Of a stretch of DNA of 64,000 nucleotides, positions 11,601 to 21,421 are shown one piece after another. Position 1 is the first letter of the stretch; every line of letters starts with the position of its first letter. The DNA is from Burkholderia sp. WAC0059 (lineage in GTDB: Bacteria > Pseudomonadota > Gammaproteobacteria > Burkholderiales > Burkholderiaceae). Both the position numbers and the translations under genes were made by a program. The stretch is taken from NCBI RefSeq assembly GCF_002870125.1, contig NZ_PNEO01000019.1, forward strand, positions 1-64,000, read 5' to 3'. The notes under the pieces were generated by a model. That model had not been told where the DNA came from. It made no database searches and saw only the letters and a program-made list of their open reading frames with translations.

Positions 11601-12499
11601 GGGCCGCTCACGTCGAGCCCGTCGAGATCGGTCGTGCCCGACACGCGCAGCGACGGCGTCTCGCCCGACATCACGAAGTCGAGCTTGAGGTCGGTCGAGA
11701 GCTTGCCGGCGCCGACCGTCACCGGCAGCTTTTCCGGCGCATAGGAGAGCAGGCGCGGCACGTCGAGCCCGTCGATGCGCAGCTCGACCTCGGATTCGCG
11801 CGAGGCGGCGAACGGCTTGGTCTTGCCGTCGAGCTCGATCGGGCTGCCGTCGACGCGCATGCGCAGAAGCGGCTGCACGAAGATGTCGGTCTTCGAGGGC
11901 AGCGTCGCGATGAACGGAATGCCGACCGACAGGCCGTCGATTACGTGCTTTTCGTGCAGCAACTGGTCGTCGAAATCGATTCGGCCGTTGTCGATGCGAA
12001 TGTTCGAGACGGAGAACGGCGTCGACTTGCCGTTGCCCGGCTTCGAGGGCGTCGAGAACTTCTCGATCAGGTCGGTGAAGTTGAAACGCTGCGCGCCGAG
12101 CCGCACGATCGAGACATGCGGCGACTCGAGCTGCACCTCGTTGACGATCGGCGCCATGCGCAGCAGCGAGAACCACGAGGGCCGCACGACGAGGCGCGCG
12201 GCGTCGAAGAAACTGCCGTTGCCGCCGGGCTCGCCGATGTGCACCTGGTCGGCCTCGAGGTTCAGCGTATAGGGGTTGAGCGCGATCCGGCCGATCGTGA
12301 CGGGGCGGCCGAGCAGTTGGGAGAGCTGCTTGTCGGCGGCGTTGCGGATCAAGGGCGGCGCGGCGAAAAAGCCGAGCAGTCCGAACACGACGAGAAAAAT
12401 CGCGATGCCGACGACGATGCGCCGCGTACGGGGCGCCCGCACGACGGCGCGGGCGGTTTGCAACGAGGAACTCAGCGCGGTTTTGTCGAGACTTGCCAT
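8627..12499 (-). CDS. large DUF748 (AsmA-like) envelope protein
   Basis: 1290 residues. The start at 12499 (MASLDKTALSS) is preferred to an in-frame ATG eight codons upstream. An N-terminal membrane anchor at about residues 27-50 (RRIVVGIAIFLVVFGLLGFF) is followed by APPLIRNAADKQLSQLLGRP and a long series of beta-repeat segments typical of DUF748/AsmA-like proteins, with Ala-rich linkers near residues 370 and 850. The last 180 residues (LGYVAFAPGSATLSDADDKK, then ALRDLAQRRAQAVQQYF) resemble an OmpA-like module. AsmA-like proteins span the periplasm and are linked to outer-membrane lipid homeostasis; the role of this member is unknown. It stands alone with 150 bp or more on each side. Confidence 0.92.
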   Translation of the reverse strand: MASLDKTALSSSLQTARAVVRAPRTRRIVVGIAIFLVVFGLLGFFAAPPLIRNAADKQLSQLLGRPVTIGRIALNPYTLNLEADQVHIGEPGGNGSFFDAARLVVRPSWFSLLRMAPIVNEVQLESPHVSIVRLGAQRFNFTDLIEKFSTPSKPGNGKSTPFSVSNIRIDNGRIDFDDQLLHEKHVIDGLSVGIPFIATLPSKTDIFVQPLLRMRVDGSPIELDGKTKPFAASRESEVELRIDGLDVPRLLSYAPEKLPVTVGAGKLSTDLKLDFVMSGETPSLRVSGTTDLDGLDVSGPDNAPFFGARRLHVAAATLEPLRSVYRFDDIELDGPSLSLSRDKTGTLSVERMFASQGAGAPAAASAAASGAAPAAATAAKAAPLDLAIRHFAITGGTVHLHDETPAKPVDFGLSNVAATLDNFSSTAKTDARYTFGTGLDSGGSVAVSGAFGMAAKHADAKIDVTALSLPPLQPWLDGATSAQIGAGQFGANVNLSANWANSPAAVQVGQSVLTLTGLKVMAHGTKTPAIALGQGQVQVNQVDLAAHTAEISAVDTTGLQINVERRKDGSIDLTELAAPPRREAAHARTRETHGARETRETREAARSAAPAAPTPWHYRVDEVSVQDGDVEFVDRTTPRPAKLSIKPLQLKVQQISDDLGHPLPIDLKATLNRKGTLALNGEIKPTPLATTLRIDANRLDVAAFEPYFGSQLNATIASALLNARGQLAFDGGSAMRANWRGNAALVDVRMLDKATSDSFAGWRSLALSNLRATYDARRGTDVSASRVTFAGFYGRVLLDPQGRLNLTGVVASQGSAPQSLTRDSSGKEAVSLTPRAALGTPANVAGAGGSASAAIAASTAGTQATASAAAQASVPASAPAAASAAAAAAAHPPVRLHFGELVLQNGSVNYTDHFITPNYSADLVDIHGRVGAFGTQSTTPAPVDVSAQLSANGPLSIKGTVDPLIAQPSLDLTASANDIELTNLTPYSAKYAGYPITKGKLNVDLHYQLANNQLTANNHIFIDQLTFGDHVVNSTETKLPVRLAISLLKNSRGQIDVNIPVSGSLSDPQFSVGGLIWHAFLNLIERAVTAPFSLLANAFSGGGGEDLGYVAFAPGSATLSDADDKKLDTIARALADKPAVKIDLIGRVDPAVDSPALREQYVDSLVRQQKVKSVVGNGESVDLSTVTVDPKEYDEYLTKAYKGADFKKPRNLVGMTKTLPAADMKQALEAHAPVDEAALRDLAQRRAQAVQQYFQGKVDASRVFVVAPKLDAKGIQDKGATTRVDFGLNG

Positions 12500-12673
12500 G
12501 CTTGCTTGCCGGTGACGCGGCAAGAGGCAGAGGCCCGCCGCGATAGTGGGACTATGAATGGATTGGCTGGCGCCGGAACAGACAGCCCGAAGTATAGGCC
12601 CGAAGGCGCGCGGCGCGTGTGCAACTGGTCTGCCTGCTCGGAACCGACGCCGCGCGGCGCCGGCCCCTGCCTT

Positions 12674-14092
12674 TTACTGGCGTTCGACCGCGGGCGGCAG
12701 CCAGCTACCGTCGGTCGCCTGCGGCTTCGGCGCGTAGAGCCTCAGCACGAGCTGGAAATCGCCTTGCGGCGCCCTCACCCCGTTCGCGCCCCTCGGGCGC
12801 TCCGCCGAGACCCGCACGTCGAGCGAGCCGTCGCGATTGCGGCGCATGCCGTTGCGCTCGCCGTAGGCGACGCGCACCGGCGCGTCGGCGTCGAGCGCGC
12901 CGTCCGTCGTGTAGGCCGTGATCGACCAGAAGCCGCGCACCGGCGGCAACTGGTCCGGCGCGAAGTGGATCACGTAGCGGTTCGCGCCGTTCAGCGCGTG
13001 GCCGTCGCTGTCGACGGCCACGCGCGCGCGCACCTCGTCGTCGCGCGTGCCGAGGCCCGGCTCCGACGAGGCCGCGTAGGCGCGCAGCACGTAGTCCTGA
13101 CCATAGCGGCCGGCCTCGTCGCCAACCCAGGTCCAGCCGTTGCCGGCCAGCAGATCGTTCGGCGGCGTGGCCACGCGAGCCTGGCCGTCCGTGAGCCCGG
13201 CGCTTACCGCCGTCGTCGCGTCGTGCGGCAGGTCGACCGGCTCGCCCGGCTGCACGCCGATGTCGGACAGGACCTTCAGCGCGTGCGCATCGTCGGGCGA
13301 CGGCGGGTTGTCGGCCAGCGCCTGCGCGAGCCGGTCGAAATAGCCGTTCGCGTCGAGCGCCGCCACCTGCGCGACGGGCGTGCCCGACGGCGCCGGATCG
13401 CCGCTTTCGCCGGCGCCGCCCGCGGCCGGCTGGGCGTCGTCGTCGTCCGGGGCCGACAGCGGCGCGACGCGAATCGCGCGCTGCAGCCGGCGGATCGCCG
13501 CCGCGTCGCCGCCGCGCGTCTCGATGCGCGCGAGGACCCAGACGTAGCGCGTCGGCACGTCGACGCGCTGCACGTGCGCAGGCAGGTCGCCCTTCCAGCC
13601 CGCCGGCGCGAAGGCGATCGTCTGCGACTTGAGACCGCCGGATCGGGCCGTGATCTGCGCGCCGCTCGACCAGACCACGTTGGTCCACATGTCGAGCGCC
13701 CGCGCGTCCATGTAGCGGCCGCGCGAGTTGGGCAGCGAGACGAGCACGGGTCCGTTCGAGAGATCGAGCCAGCCGCTGGAATCGAGCGTGTCGAGTCCGG
13801 GCGTCGGCGGATTCGCGGCGCCGACGGGCGGCAGCGCCCCGGCGCTGCGCAGCGTGTTGGCCTCGGCTTCGCCGGGACCGGTGCCCGTGGAATCCTCGCG
13901 CGCCACGTCCATCAGCACGAGCGGATAGCCGAACACGTAGGAGTCGGACACTTCGTCCTTCACCCAGCCGTTGTCGGTCTTCGGCGCGACGCCCGGCGCG
14001 GACGCGCAGCCGGCAACGAAAGCCGCGAGCGCGAGCGCGAACGCGGCGCAGGCGCGATGAAGCAGGGGTCGTCTTTGGCGTCTCTTTATCAT
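12674..14092 (-). CDS. DUF1254/DUF1214 lipoprotein
   Basis: 472 residues from the ATG at 14092. The N-terminus MIKRRQRRPLLHRACAAF plus ALALAAFVAGCAS is a lipoprotein signal with the lipobox Cys near residue 28. DUF1254 follows (VSDSYVFGYPLVLMDVAR, LVSLPNSRGRYMDARALDMW) and then DUF1214 at the C-terminus (RGFWSITAYTTDGALD, then RRNRDGSLDVRVS). The function of the family is not established. An upstream in-frame ATG at 14122 would displace the lipobox and is less likely. A Gly/Asp-rich insertion of about 25 residues (DDDDAQPAAGGAGESGDPAP) interrupts the domain junction. Confidence 0.92.
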   Translation of the reverse strand: MIKRRQRRPLLHRACAAFALALAAFVAGCASAPGVAPKTDNGWVKDEVSDSYVFGYPLVLMDVAREDSTGTGPGEAEANTLRSAGALPPVGAANPPTPGLDTLDSSGWLDLSNGPVLVSLPNSRGRYMDARALDMWTNVVWSSGAQITARSGGLKSQTIAFAPAGWKGDLPAHVQRVDVPTRYVWVLARIETRGGDAAAIRRLQRAIRVAPLSAPDDDDAQPAAGGAGESGDPAPSGTPVAQVAALDANGYFDRLAQALADNPPSPDDAHALKVLSDIGVQPGEPVDLPHDATTAVSAGLTDGQARVATPPNDLLAGNGWTWVGDEAGRYGQDYVLRAYAASSEPGLGTRDDEVRARVAVDSDGHALNGANRYVIHFAPDQLPPVRGFWSITAYTTDGALDADAPVRVAYGERNGMRRNRDGSLDVRVSAERPRGANGVRAPQGDFQLVLRLYAPKPQATDGSWLPPAVERQ

Positions 14093-14336
14093 CTGTCGAG
14101 CCTGCGGATACGCACGGTTCATGAGGAGCGTCACCGGCACCGCGCTTCGCCGCCGGCCCCCCGGCTCCTTGCGAACGCGCTTCGTCAGTCCCGATCCCGC
14201 CGGGTGGTATCGTATCGTCCGCGCCGGACGGTGAAAAGGCATTCGGCGGAAATCCATCGGAAATTATGCGTTCCCGGATCGGGGCATAGCGGGTAAAGTT
14301 TGCAGGGCGAACTCATTCCGACCGGAGCGCCCGCCC

Positions 14337-14999
14337 ATGTACGTCCCCGCCCATTTCGAGGAAAACCGCCGCGAGGTGCTCCACGCGCTGATCGAGGCGC
14401 ATCCGCTCGGCGCGCTCGTCACGCACGGGCCGGGCGGGCTCGACGCCGACCATCTGCCGTTCGAGCTCGACCGTTCGGGCGGCACGCACGGCATCCTGCG
14501 CGCCCACGTGGCGCGCGCCAATCCGCTCTGGCAGACGATCGCATCGGCATCCGGCGCGCCCGAGGCGCTCGTCATCTTTCAGGGTCCCGACGCCTACCTT
14601 TCGCCCAACGGCTACCCGGGCAAACACGAAACGCATCGTCAGGTGCCGACCTGGAATTACGTCGTGGTCCATGCGCACGGGCGTCTCGCCGTGCGCGACG
14701 ACGAAGCGTTCGTGCGCGGGCTCGTGGCCCGGCTCACGCGCAAGATGGAGTCCCAGGTCGGCGAGCCACGCCCCTGGAAGATGGGCGACGCGCCCGCCGA
14801 CTACATCGCGCAGATGCTGGCCGCGATCGTCGGCATCGAGATCGAGGTGACGCGGCTTACCGGCAAATGGAAGCTCGGCCAGAACAAGGCGCCGGCCGAC
14901 CGGCGCGGCGCGGCCGAGGCGCTCCTCGCCCGCGGCACCGACGAGGCCCGCGCGGTCGGTCTCGCCATGCAGGCCGCGTTGTCCGGCGACGGCGCATAA
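14337..14999 (+). CDS. FMN-binding PaiB-family protein
   Basis: 220 residues matching the PaiB family (FMN-binding split barrel): MYVPAHFEENRREVL, HPLGALVTHG, DADHLPFELDR, GPDAYLSPNGYPGKHETHR and VPTWNYVVVHAHG, ending with LTGKWKLGQNK. Bacillus PaiB was described as a negative transcriptional regulator, but these proteins bind flavin and many are probably oxidoreductase-like, so the regulatory role is uncertain. GGAG lies about 10 bases before the ATG. It is a single gene 155 bp upstream of the copA promoter. Confidence 0.92.
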   Translation: MYVPAHFEENRREVLHALIEAHPLGALVTHGPGGLDADHLPFELDRSGGTHGILRAHVARANPLWQTIASASGAPEALVIFQGPDAYLSPNGYPGKHETHRQVPTWNYVVVHAHGRLAVRDDEAFVRGLVARLTRKMESQVGEPRPWKMGDAPADYIAQMLAAIVGIEIEVTRLTGKWKLGQNKAPADRRGAAEALLARGTDEARAVGLAMQAALSGDGA

Positions 15000-15153
15000 C
15001 GCCGCAGGCGCACGGCCGATCCTGCCCCGGATCGGCCCGCCGGCCGTTCCCGCGCACGACGTCCTGCCCGGATGGCATGGATAGCCATCGTCCGTCTCTA
15101 TTCCGGTAATCCGCGCAATAAAACACCAAAGTGATGGCCGCCCCTGCCCGCCC

Positions 15154-15184
15154 TTGACCTTCCCATCATGGGAAGCCAGATACT
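15154..15184 (+). promoter_or_regulatory. CueR/MerR-type promoter of copA
   Basis: A -35 TTGACC (15154-15159) and -10 GATACT (15179-15184) are separated by 19 bp, the long spacer diagnostic of MerR-family activation. The spacer carries the dyad CTTCCCATCATGGGAAG (15159-15175), whose two arms are perfectly complementary around one central base, very like known CueR boxes of copA promoters. Transcription should start near 15191, so translation cannot begin at the in-frame ATG at 15168; this fixes the copA start at 15228. The CueR-like regulator gene is not adjacent. Confidence 0.9.
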
Positions 15185-15227
15185 GCCTCACATCGATCCG
15201 ATTGCGCCCTCAAGGGCCGCCCCGACC

Positions 15228-17717
<2,490 letters not shown>

Positions 17718-17782
17718 ACGCTCTCCCCGCCTCCCCCTCCCCGCCGCCCGCGCGCGACCGGTCCGCTGCACCGGCCGCGCGC

Positions 17783-17809
17783 TCAAGAATCCCGTCCGCC
17801 TGCCGTAAA
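17783..17809 (+). promoter_or_regulatory. sigma-28 (FliA)-like promoter of the first chemoreceptor
   Basis: TCAAGAAT, 11 bases, then GCCGTAAA, compared with the flagellar consensus TAAAGTTT-N11-GCCGATAA. The spacing is exact and the -10 matches six of eight positions. A second example with the same TCAAGA and the same spacing lies before the other chemoreceptor (23208-23234). Start of transcription should fall near 17817. Confidence 0.65.
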
Positions 17810-17822
17810 ACGTCCTAATCGA

Positions 17823-17852
17823 CCGTATTCCGCAAACGATTGCGGAATACGG
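17823..17852 (+). promoter_or_regulatory. perfect 13-bp hairpin in the chemoreceptor leader
   Basis: CCGTATTCCGCAA, loop ACGA, TTGCGGAATACGG: 13 paired bases without mismatch, 34 bp before the ATG of the chemoreceptor gene. No T-run follows directly (the next T tract is in CCCCGTTTTATT, 12 bases later), so it is not a standard terminator for copA. It could be a protein-binding operator or an RNA structure in the leader. Confidence 0.6.
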
Positions 17853-17886
17853 ACGGTCCCCGTTTTATTGCAGCCGAATCGATACC

Positions 17887-19890
17887 ATGAATTTCTCCCT
17901 CCTGCGCCGCGCAAGCGTCGGCGGACGGCTGGCGTTGCTCTCGTGCACGCTCGTCGCCGTTCTGCTCGCCGCCTTCGCGTGGGCGCTCACCGCCGCGGCC
18001 GGCCACCTCGTGGACCGCCAGGTTCGCGCGCGCATCACCGAGAAAGACCAGTCCATCGCCGCGACGATCAAGCTGTTCGACCAGACGCTCACCGCCGAAG
18101 TCGGCCGCTCGATGGCGCTGTTCGCGAGCTTTCTTCCCGCCGACTACACGCTCGACGACACGCAGAAAGTCGACATCGGCGGCGTCGCGACGCCCACGCT
18201 CAAGGCCGGCGACCAGGTGCTCAATCTCGACTTCCAGATTCCCGACCAGTTCCTGCAGCGCAGCGGCGCGATCGCCACCGTGTTCGCGCGCACCGGCGAC
18301 GACTTCGTGCGCGTCACCACCTCGCTCAAGAAGCAGGACGGCTCGCGCGCCGTCGGCACGCTGCTCGACCGCGCGAGCCCGGCCTACGCGACGCTCCTCG
18401 CGAACCGGACCTACACCGGCCTCGCGACGCTCTTCGGCAAGCAGTACATCACGCAGTACCGGCCCGTCGACGACGCGAGCGGCCGCGTGGTCGGCGCGCT
18501 CTTCGTCGGCATCGACATCGGCACGCAAATGGCCGCCATCGAGGCCGGCATCGGCGCGCTGAAGATCGGCGCGAGCGGCTACTACTTCGTGATCGACGCC
18601 TCGCCGGGTCCCGCGCGCGGCCGCTTCGTCGTGCATCCGGCCGCGGCCGGCCAGCGTTCCGACGACGCGAACGCGCCCTACACGAAGATGCTCGACGCGG
18701 GCGAGGGTCAGCTCGAATACACGTCCGCCGACGCCACGCTCGGCGAAACGCATGCCCGCGCGAAGCTCGTCTCGTTCGTCACCGTGCCCGAGTGGCAGTG
18801 GCTCGTCGGCGGCGTCGCGCCCGAGGACGAGATCATGGCGGACGTGACGGCGACGCGCGACCGCTTCTTCGCGCTCGGCTTCGTGCTGGTGCTCGTGTTC
18901 GCGGCGCTGTTCGCGCTCTTCGCGCGCCGGCTCGTGAGCCGCCCGCTCGACGCCGCCGCGCACGCGGCCGGACAGATGGCCGCCGGCGACCTCAGCGTGC
19001 GGATCGGCGCCGAAGCCGGCGCGCATACCGATACGAAAGCCGGCACACGCCCGGCGCGCGCCGACGAGATCGGCCGGCTGACGCACGCGATCGACGGCAT
19101 CGGCGAAGGGCTCGCGCGCATCGTCGCGCAGGTGCGCAGCGCGTCGGCGCAGATGCGCGACGGCACCGGGCGGATCGCGGCGGGCAGCGGCGAAATCGCC
19201 GCGCGCATCGCGAGCCAGGCGGGCAGCCTCGAACAGACGGCGGCCAGCATGGAGCAGATCACCTCGACGGTCCAGCAGAACGCCGACCACGCGGCGCGCG
19301 CGAACACCGTCGCGACGGGCGCGGCGCAGGCCGCGCTCGACGGCGGACGCGCGGTGGAACGCGTCGTCGCGACGATGACCGACATCGGCACGGCATCGCG
19401 CAAGATCTCGGACATCACGGGCGTGATCGAGGGCATCGCGTTTCAGACCAACATCCTCGCGCTGAACGCGGCGGTGGAAGCCGCGCGCGCGGGCGAGCAC
19501 GGCCGCGGCTTCGCGGTCGTGGCGGCCGAGGTGCGCGCGCTCGCCCAGCGCAGCGCGGCGGCCGCGAAGGAGATCGGGACGCTGATCGCCGAATCGACGG
19601 CCACGGTCGATGCCGGCTACCGGATCGCGGAGGAAGCGAGCGCGACGATGCAGGGCATCGTCACGCGCGTCGAGGAAGTGCGCACCATCATCGGCGAAAT
19701 CAGCGTGGCCTCGCGCGAGCAGTCGGGCGGCATCGAGCAGGTCAACGCCGCCGTGACGCAGATCGGCGAAACGACCCAGCAGAACGCGCAACTGGTCGTC
19801 GAGGCAAGGCATGCCGCCGCGACGCTCAACGAGCAGGCGGCGCATCTCGCCGAGCTCGTCAGCGTCTTCAGGGTCGGCGACGCGGACTGA
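17887..19890 (+). CDS. methyl-accepting chemotaxis protein with double-Cache sensor
   Basis: 667 residues. A first membrane helix lies near residues 15-38 (LALLSCTLVAVLLAAFAWAL). A long periplasmic sensor follows to about residue 330, of the Cache3-Cache2 fusion type (KSDIGG-like strand, TVFARTGDDFVRVTTSLKK, NRTYTGLATLFGKQYITQY, then GASGYYFVIDASPGPARGR). A second helix is near 335-355, then HAMP, and the signalling hairpin tip EGIAFQTNILALNAAVEAAR. It ends in VFRVGDAD with no NWETF-type CheR/CheB tether. Ligand unknown; this Cache class often senses small organic acids or sulfur compounds. Preceded by a sigma-28-like promoter and a hairpin. Confidence 0.95.
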   Translation: MNFSLLRRASVGGRLALLSCTLVAVLLAAFAWALTAAAGHLVDRQVRARITEKDQSIAATIKLFDQTLTAEVGRSMALFASFLPADYTLDDTQKVDIGGVATPTLKAGDQVLNLDFQIPDQFLQRSGAIATVFARTGDDFVRVTTSLKKQDGSRAVGTLLDRASPAYATLLANRTYTGLATLFGKQYITQYRPVDDASGRVVGALFVGIDIGTQMAAIEAGIGALKIGASGYYFVIDASPGPARGRFVVHPAAAGQRSDDANAPYTKMLDAGEGQLEYTSADATLGETHARAKLVSFVTVPEWQWLVGGVAPEDEIMADVTATRDRFFALGFVLVLVFAALFALFARRLVSRPLDAAAHAAGQMAAGDLSVRIGAEAGAHTDTKAGTRPARADEIGRLTHAIDGIGEGLARIVAQVRSASAQMRDGTGRIAAGSGEIAARIASQAGSLEQTAASMEQITSTVQQNADHAARANTVATGAAQAALDGGRAVERVVATMTDIGTASRKISDITGVIEGIAFQTNILALNAAVEAARAGEHGRGFAVVAAEVRALAQRSAAAAKEIGTLIAESTATVDAGYRIAEEASATMQGIVTRVEEVRTIIGEISVASREQSGGIEQVNAAVTQIGETTQQNAQLVVEARHAAATLNEQAAHLAELVSVFRVGDAD

Positions 19891-19905
19891 AACGCACCGG
19901 CAAAA

Positions 19906-21063
19906 TCAGGCGTGCAAGAGCAGTTTCTGCACGCGCCAGTTCAGCAGTTCGGCGACGTAGAGCACGTTCTCGTGCGGGCAGGCCATCTCGTGAATCCAGC
20001 CGAACTGCCCGAGCTCCTTGCCCGACTCGCCGAGCACGCCCAGCACCTTGCCGTCGAGCGTCAGCTTGTAGATGCGGCCCGGATACGCGTCCGCGCTATA
20101 GAGCACCGGGTTCGGCCCCGGCGAAATGCAGATGGCCCACGGCGAGCCGGGCGCGAACGTGCCTTCCTCGAGCGCCGCCTCGTCGGGCGCGTAGCCGATG
20201 GCCGGACGCGCGTTCGGCGGCACCGGCACGTCGATCGTGAACTGGCGCAGGAAGTTGCCCTCGCCGTCGAACACCTGGATGCGCCGGTTGCTGCGGTCCG
20301 CGACGTAGACCTGGCCGCGGTGGTCGAGCGCGATGCTGTGCGGCGTGTGGAACTGGCCCGGCCCCTTGCCGCGCTCGCCCCACGACTTGAGCCAGTTGCC
20401 GTGCTTGTCGACCTTCGCCACGCGCGAGTTGATGTAGCCGTCGCTGATGTAGGCGTTGTCGTCGGCGTCCCAGGCCACGTCCGTCACCTGGCGGAAGTAG
20501 CCCGGCACGGCGGGCAGCGGCGGATTCGGATGCCTGAGCGGCCCGGTGTTTTCGTCCGCCGCTTCCTGCTTGCGGCCGAACACCATCGCGACGCGACCTT
20601 CGGGCGTGAACTTGATGACCATGTCCGAGCCCTTGTCCGTCACCCAGATGTTGTCGTACCGGTCGATCTTGACCGTGTGCGCGAACGACCACGCGTAGAG
20701 GTTGCGGCCGATCTCGCGCAGATAACGGCCGTCGGGCCCGAACTCGAGTAGCTGGGCCGCGGCCGCGCCGTAGGCCGGCCCCGACGAGTTGCCGCGCGAC
20801 AACACGAAGACGTGCCCCTTCGAATTGACGGCGACGCCCGAGCACTCGCCGAAATAAATGTCGAGCGGCAGGCGCAGCGGGTTGGGCACGGAATCGAAGG
20901 CAATGGTCGGCACGTCGGCGCCCGCCGACCAGGCGAGGCCCGGCGTCAACGCGAGCGCGGCGGCGCTCTCGCCCGCCATCGCGAGAAAGCGGCGCCGGCT
21001 GACGCCGCGATGTTGAAGGCCGCCGCAGCACGGACAGGACAAGGCCGGATAGTCGGAACGCAT
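19906..21063 (-). CDS. Tat-exported NHL-repeat protein (amidating-lyase-like)
   Basis: 385 residues from the ATG at 21063, which follows AAGGGGGAG; the open frame continues far upstream without meaning. Residues 10-50 contain a Cys-Pro-Cys-Cys segment and a twin-arginine signal (SRRRFLAMAGESAAALAL, cleaved near AWS-AG). The mature part is built of NHL beta-propeller repeats (VKIDRYDNIWVTDKG, VAWDADDNAYISDGYINSR, HSIALDHRGQVYVADRSNRR, ending EMACPHENVLYVAELLNWRV). The pattern resembles proteins annotated as peptidyl-alpha-hydroxyglycine amidating lyase family; enzymatic activity is unproven. Export in folded form suggests a cofactor or metal. It converges on the chemoreceptor gene (15-bp gap). 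Confidence 0.9.
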   Translation of the reverse strand: MRSDYPALSCPCCGGLQHRGVSRRRFLAMAGESAAALALTPGLAWSAGADVPTIAFDSVPNPLRLPLDIYFGECSGVAVNSKGHVFVLSRGNSSGPAYGAAAAQLLEFGPDGRYLREIGRNLYAWSFAHTVKIDRYDNIWVTDKGSDMVIKFTPEGRVAMVFGRKQEAADENTGPLRHPNPPLPAVPGYFRQVTDVAWDADDNAYISDGYINSRVAKVDKHGNWLKSWGERGKGPGQFHTPHSIALDHRGQVYVADRSNRRIQVFDGEGNFLRQFTIDVPVPPNARPAIGYAPDEAALEEGTFAPGSPWAICISPGPNPVLYSADAYPGRIYKLTLDGKVLGVLGESGKELGQFGWIHEMACPHENVLYVAELLNWRVQKLLLHA

Positions 21064-21421
21064 GGGTCGTCTCCCCCTTATGATTCGCCGTCGATGTCGT
21101 CCATGCCGGCCGGCGTAACCGGACCCTCGTGCCGACGCGGCGACCGCCCGGAAATCGGGCCGCCCGGTCAGGGGCCGTTTCAGTGTAGTGCATACCGGAC
21201 GGGGCAAAGCCAGGGCTTGCCCTTCTTGGCACGGCCGGAATTTTTCGCTTCGGCGCGGATACGGCAAAACGGCGGCCGTAAGGAAACCGTACGGAACGGG
21301 TCGGCGGCGTGCGCGTCGCGGCAGCACCGGCGCCGCCATTCCGCGTCCACGGATAGGCGTCCGTGAATAGAATATCTGCCGCATCGCACCTGATACCGAC
21401 GCACCGAGGGAGCCCGGCGAC
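21064..21421. other. divergent promoter region, no gene
   Basis: 358 bp between the NHL-protein start (leftward) and the antiporter start (rightward). Short frames here show no family pattern and would begin upstream of good ribosome sites. I see no strong dyad or tandem repeat. Both promoters should lie here. Confidence 0.6.

Noticed and set aside
10517..14296. 1259-codon plus-strand frame opposite DUF748/DUF1254 genes
   Set aside because: It spans two real genes and their gap, with random Arg-rich translation and no domains.
15168..15227. Longer N-terminus for CopA
   Set aside because: It lies within the promoter, upstream of the predicted transcription start.
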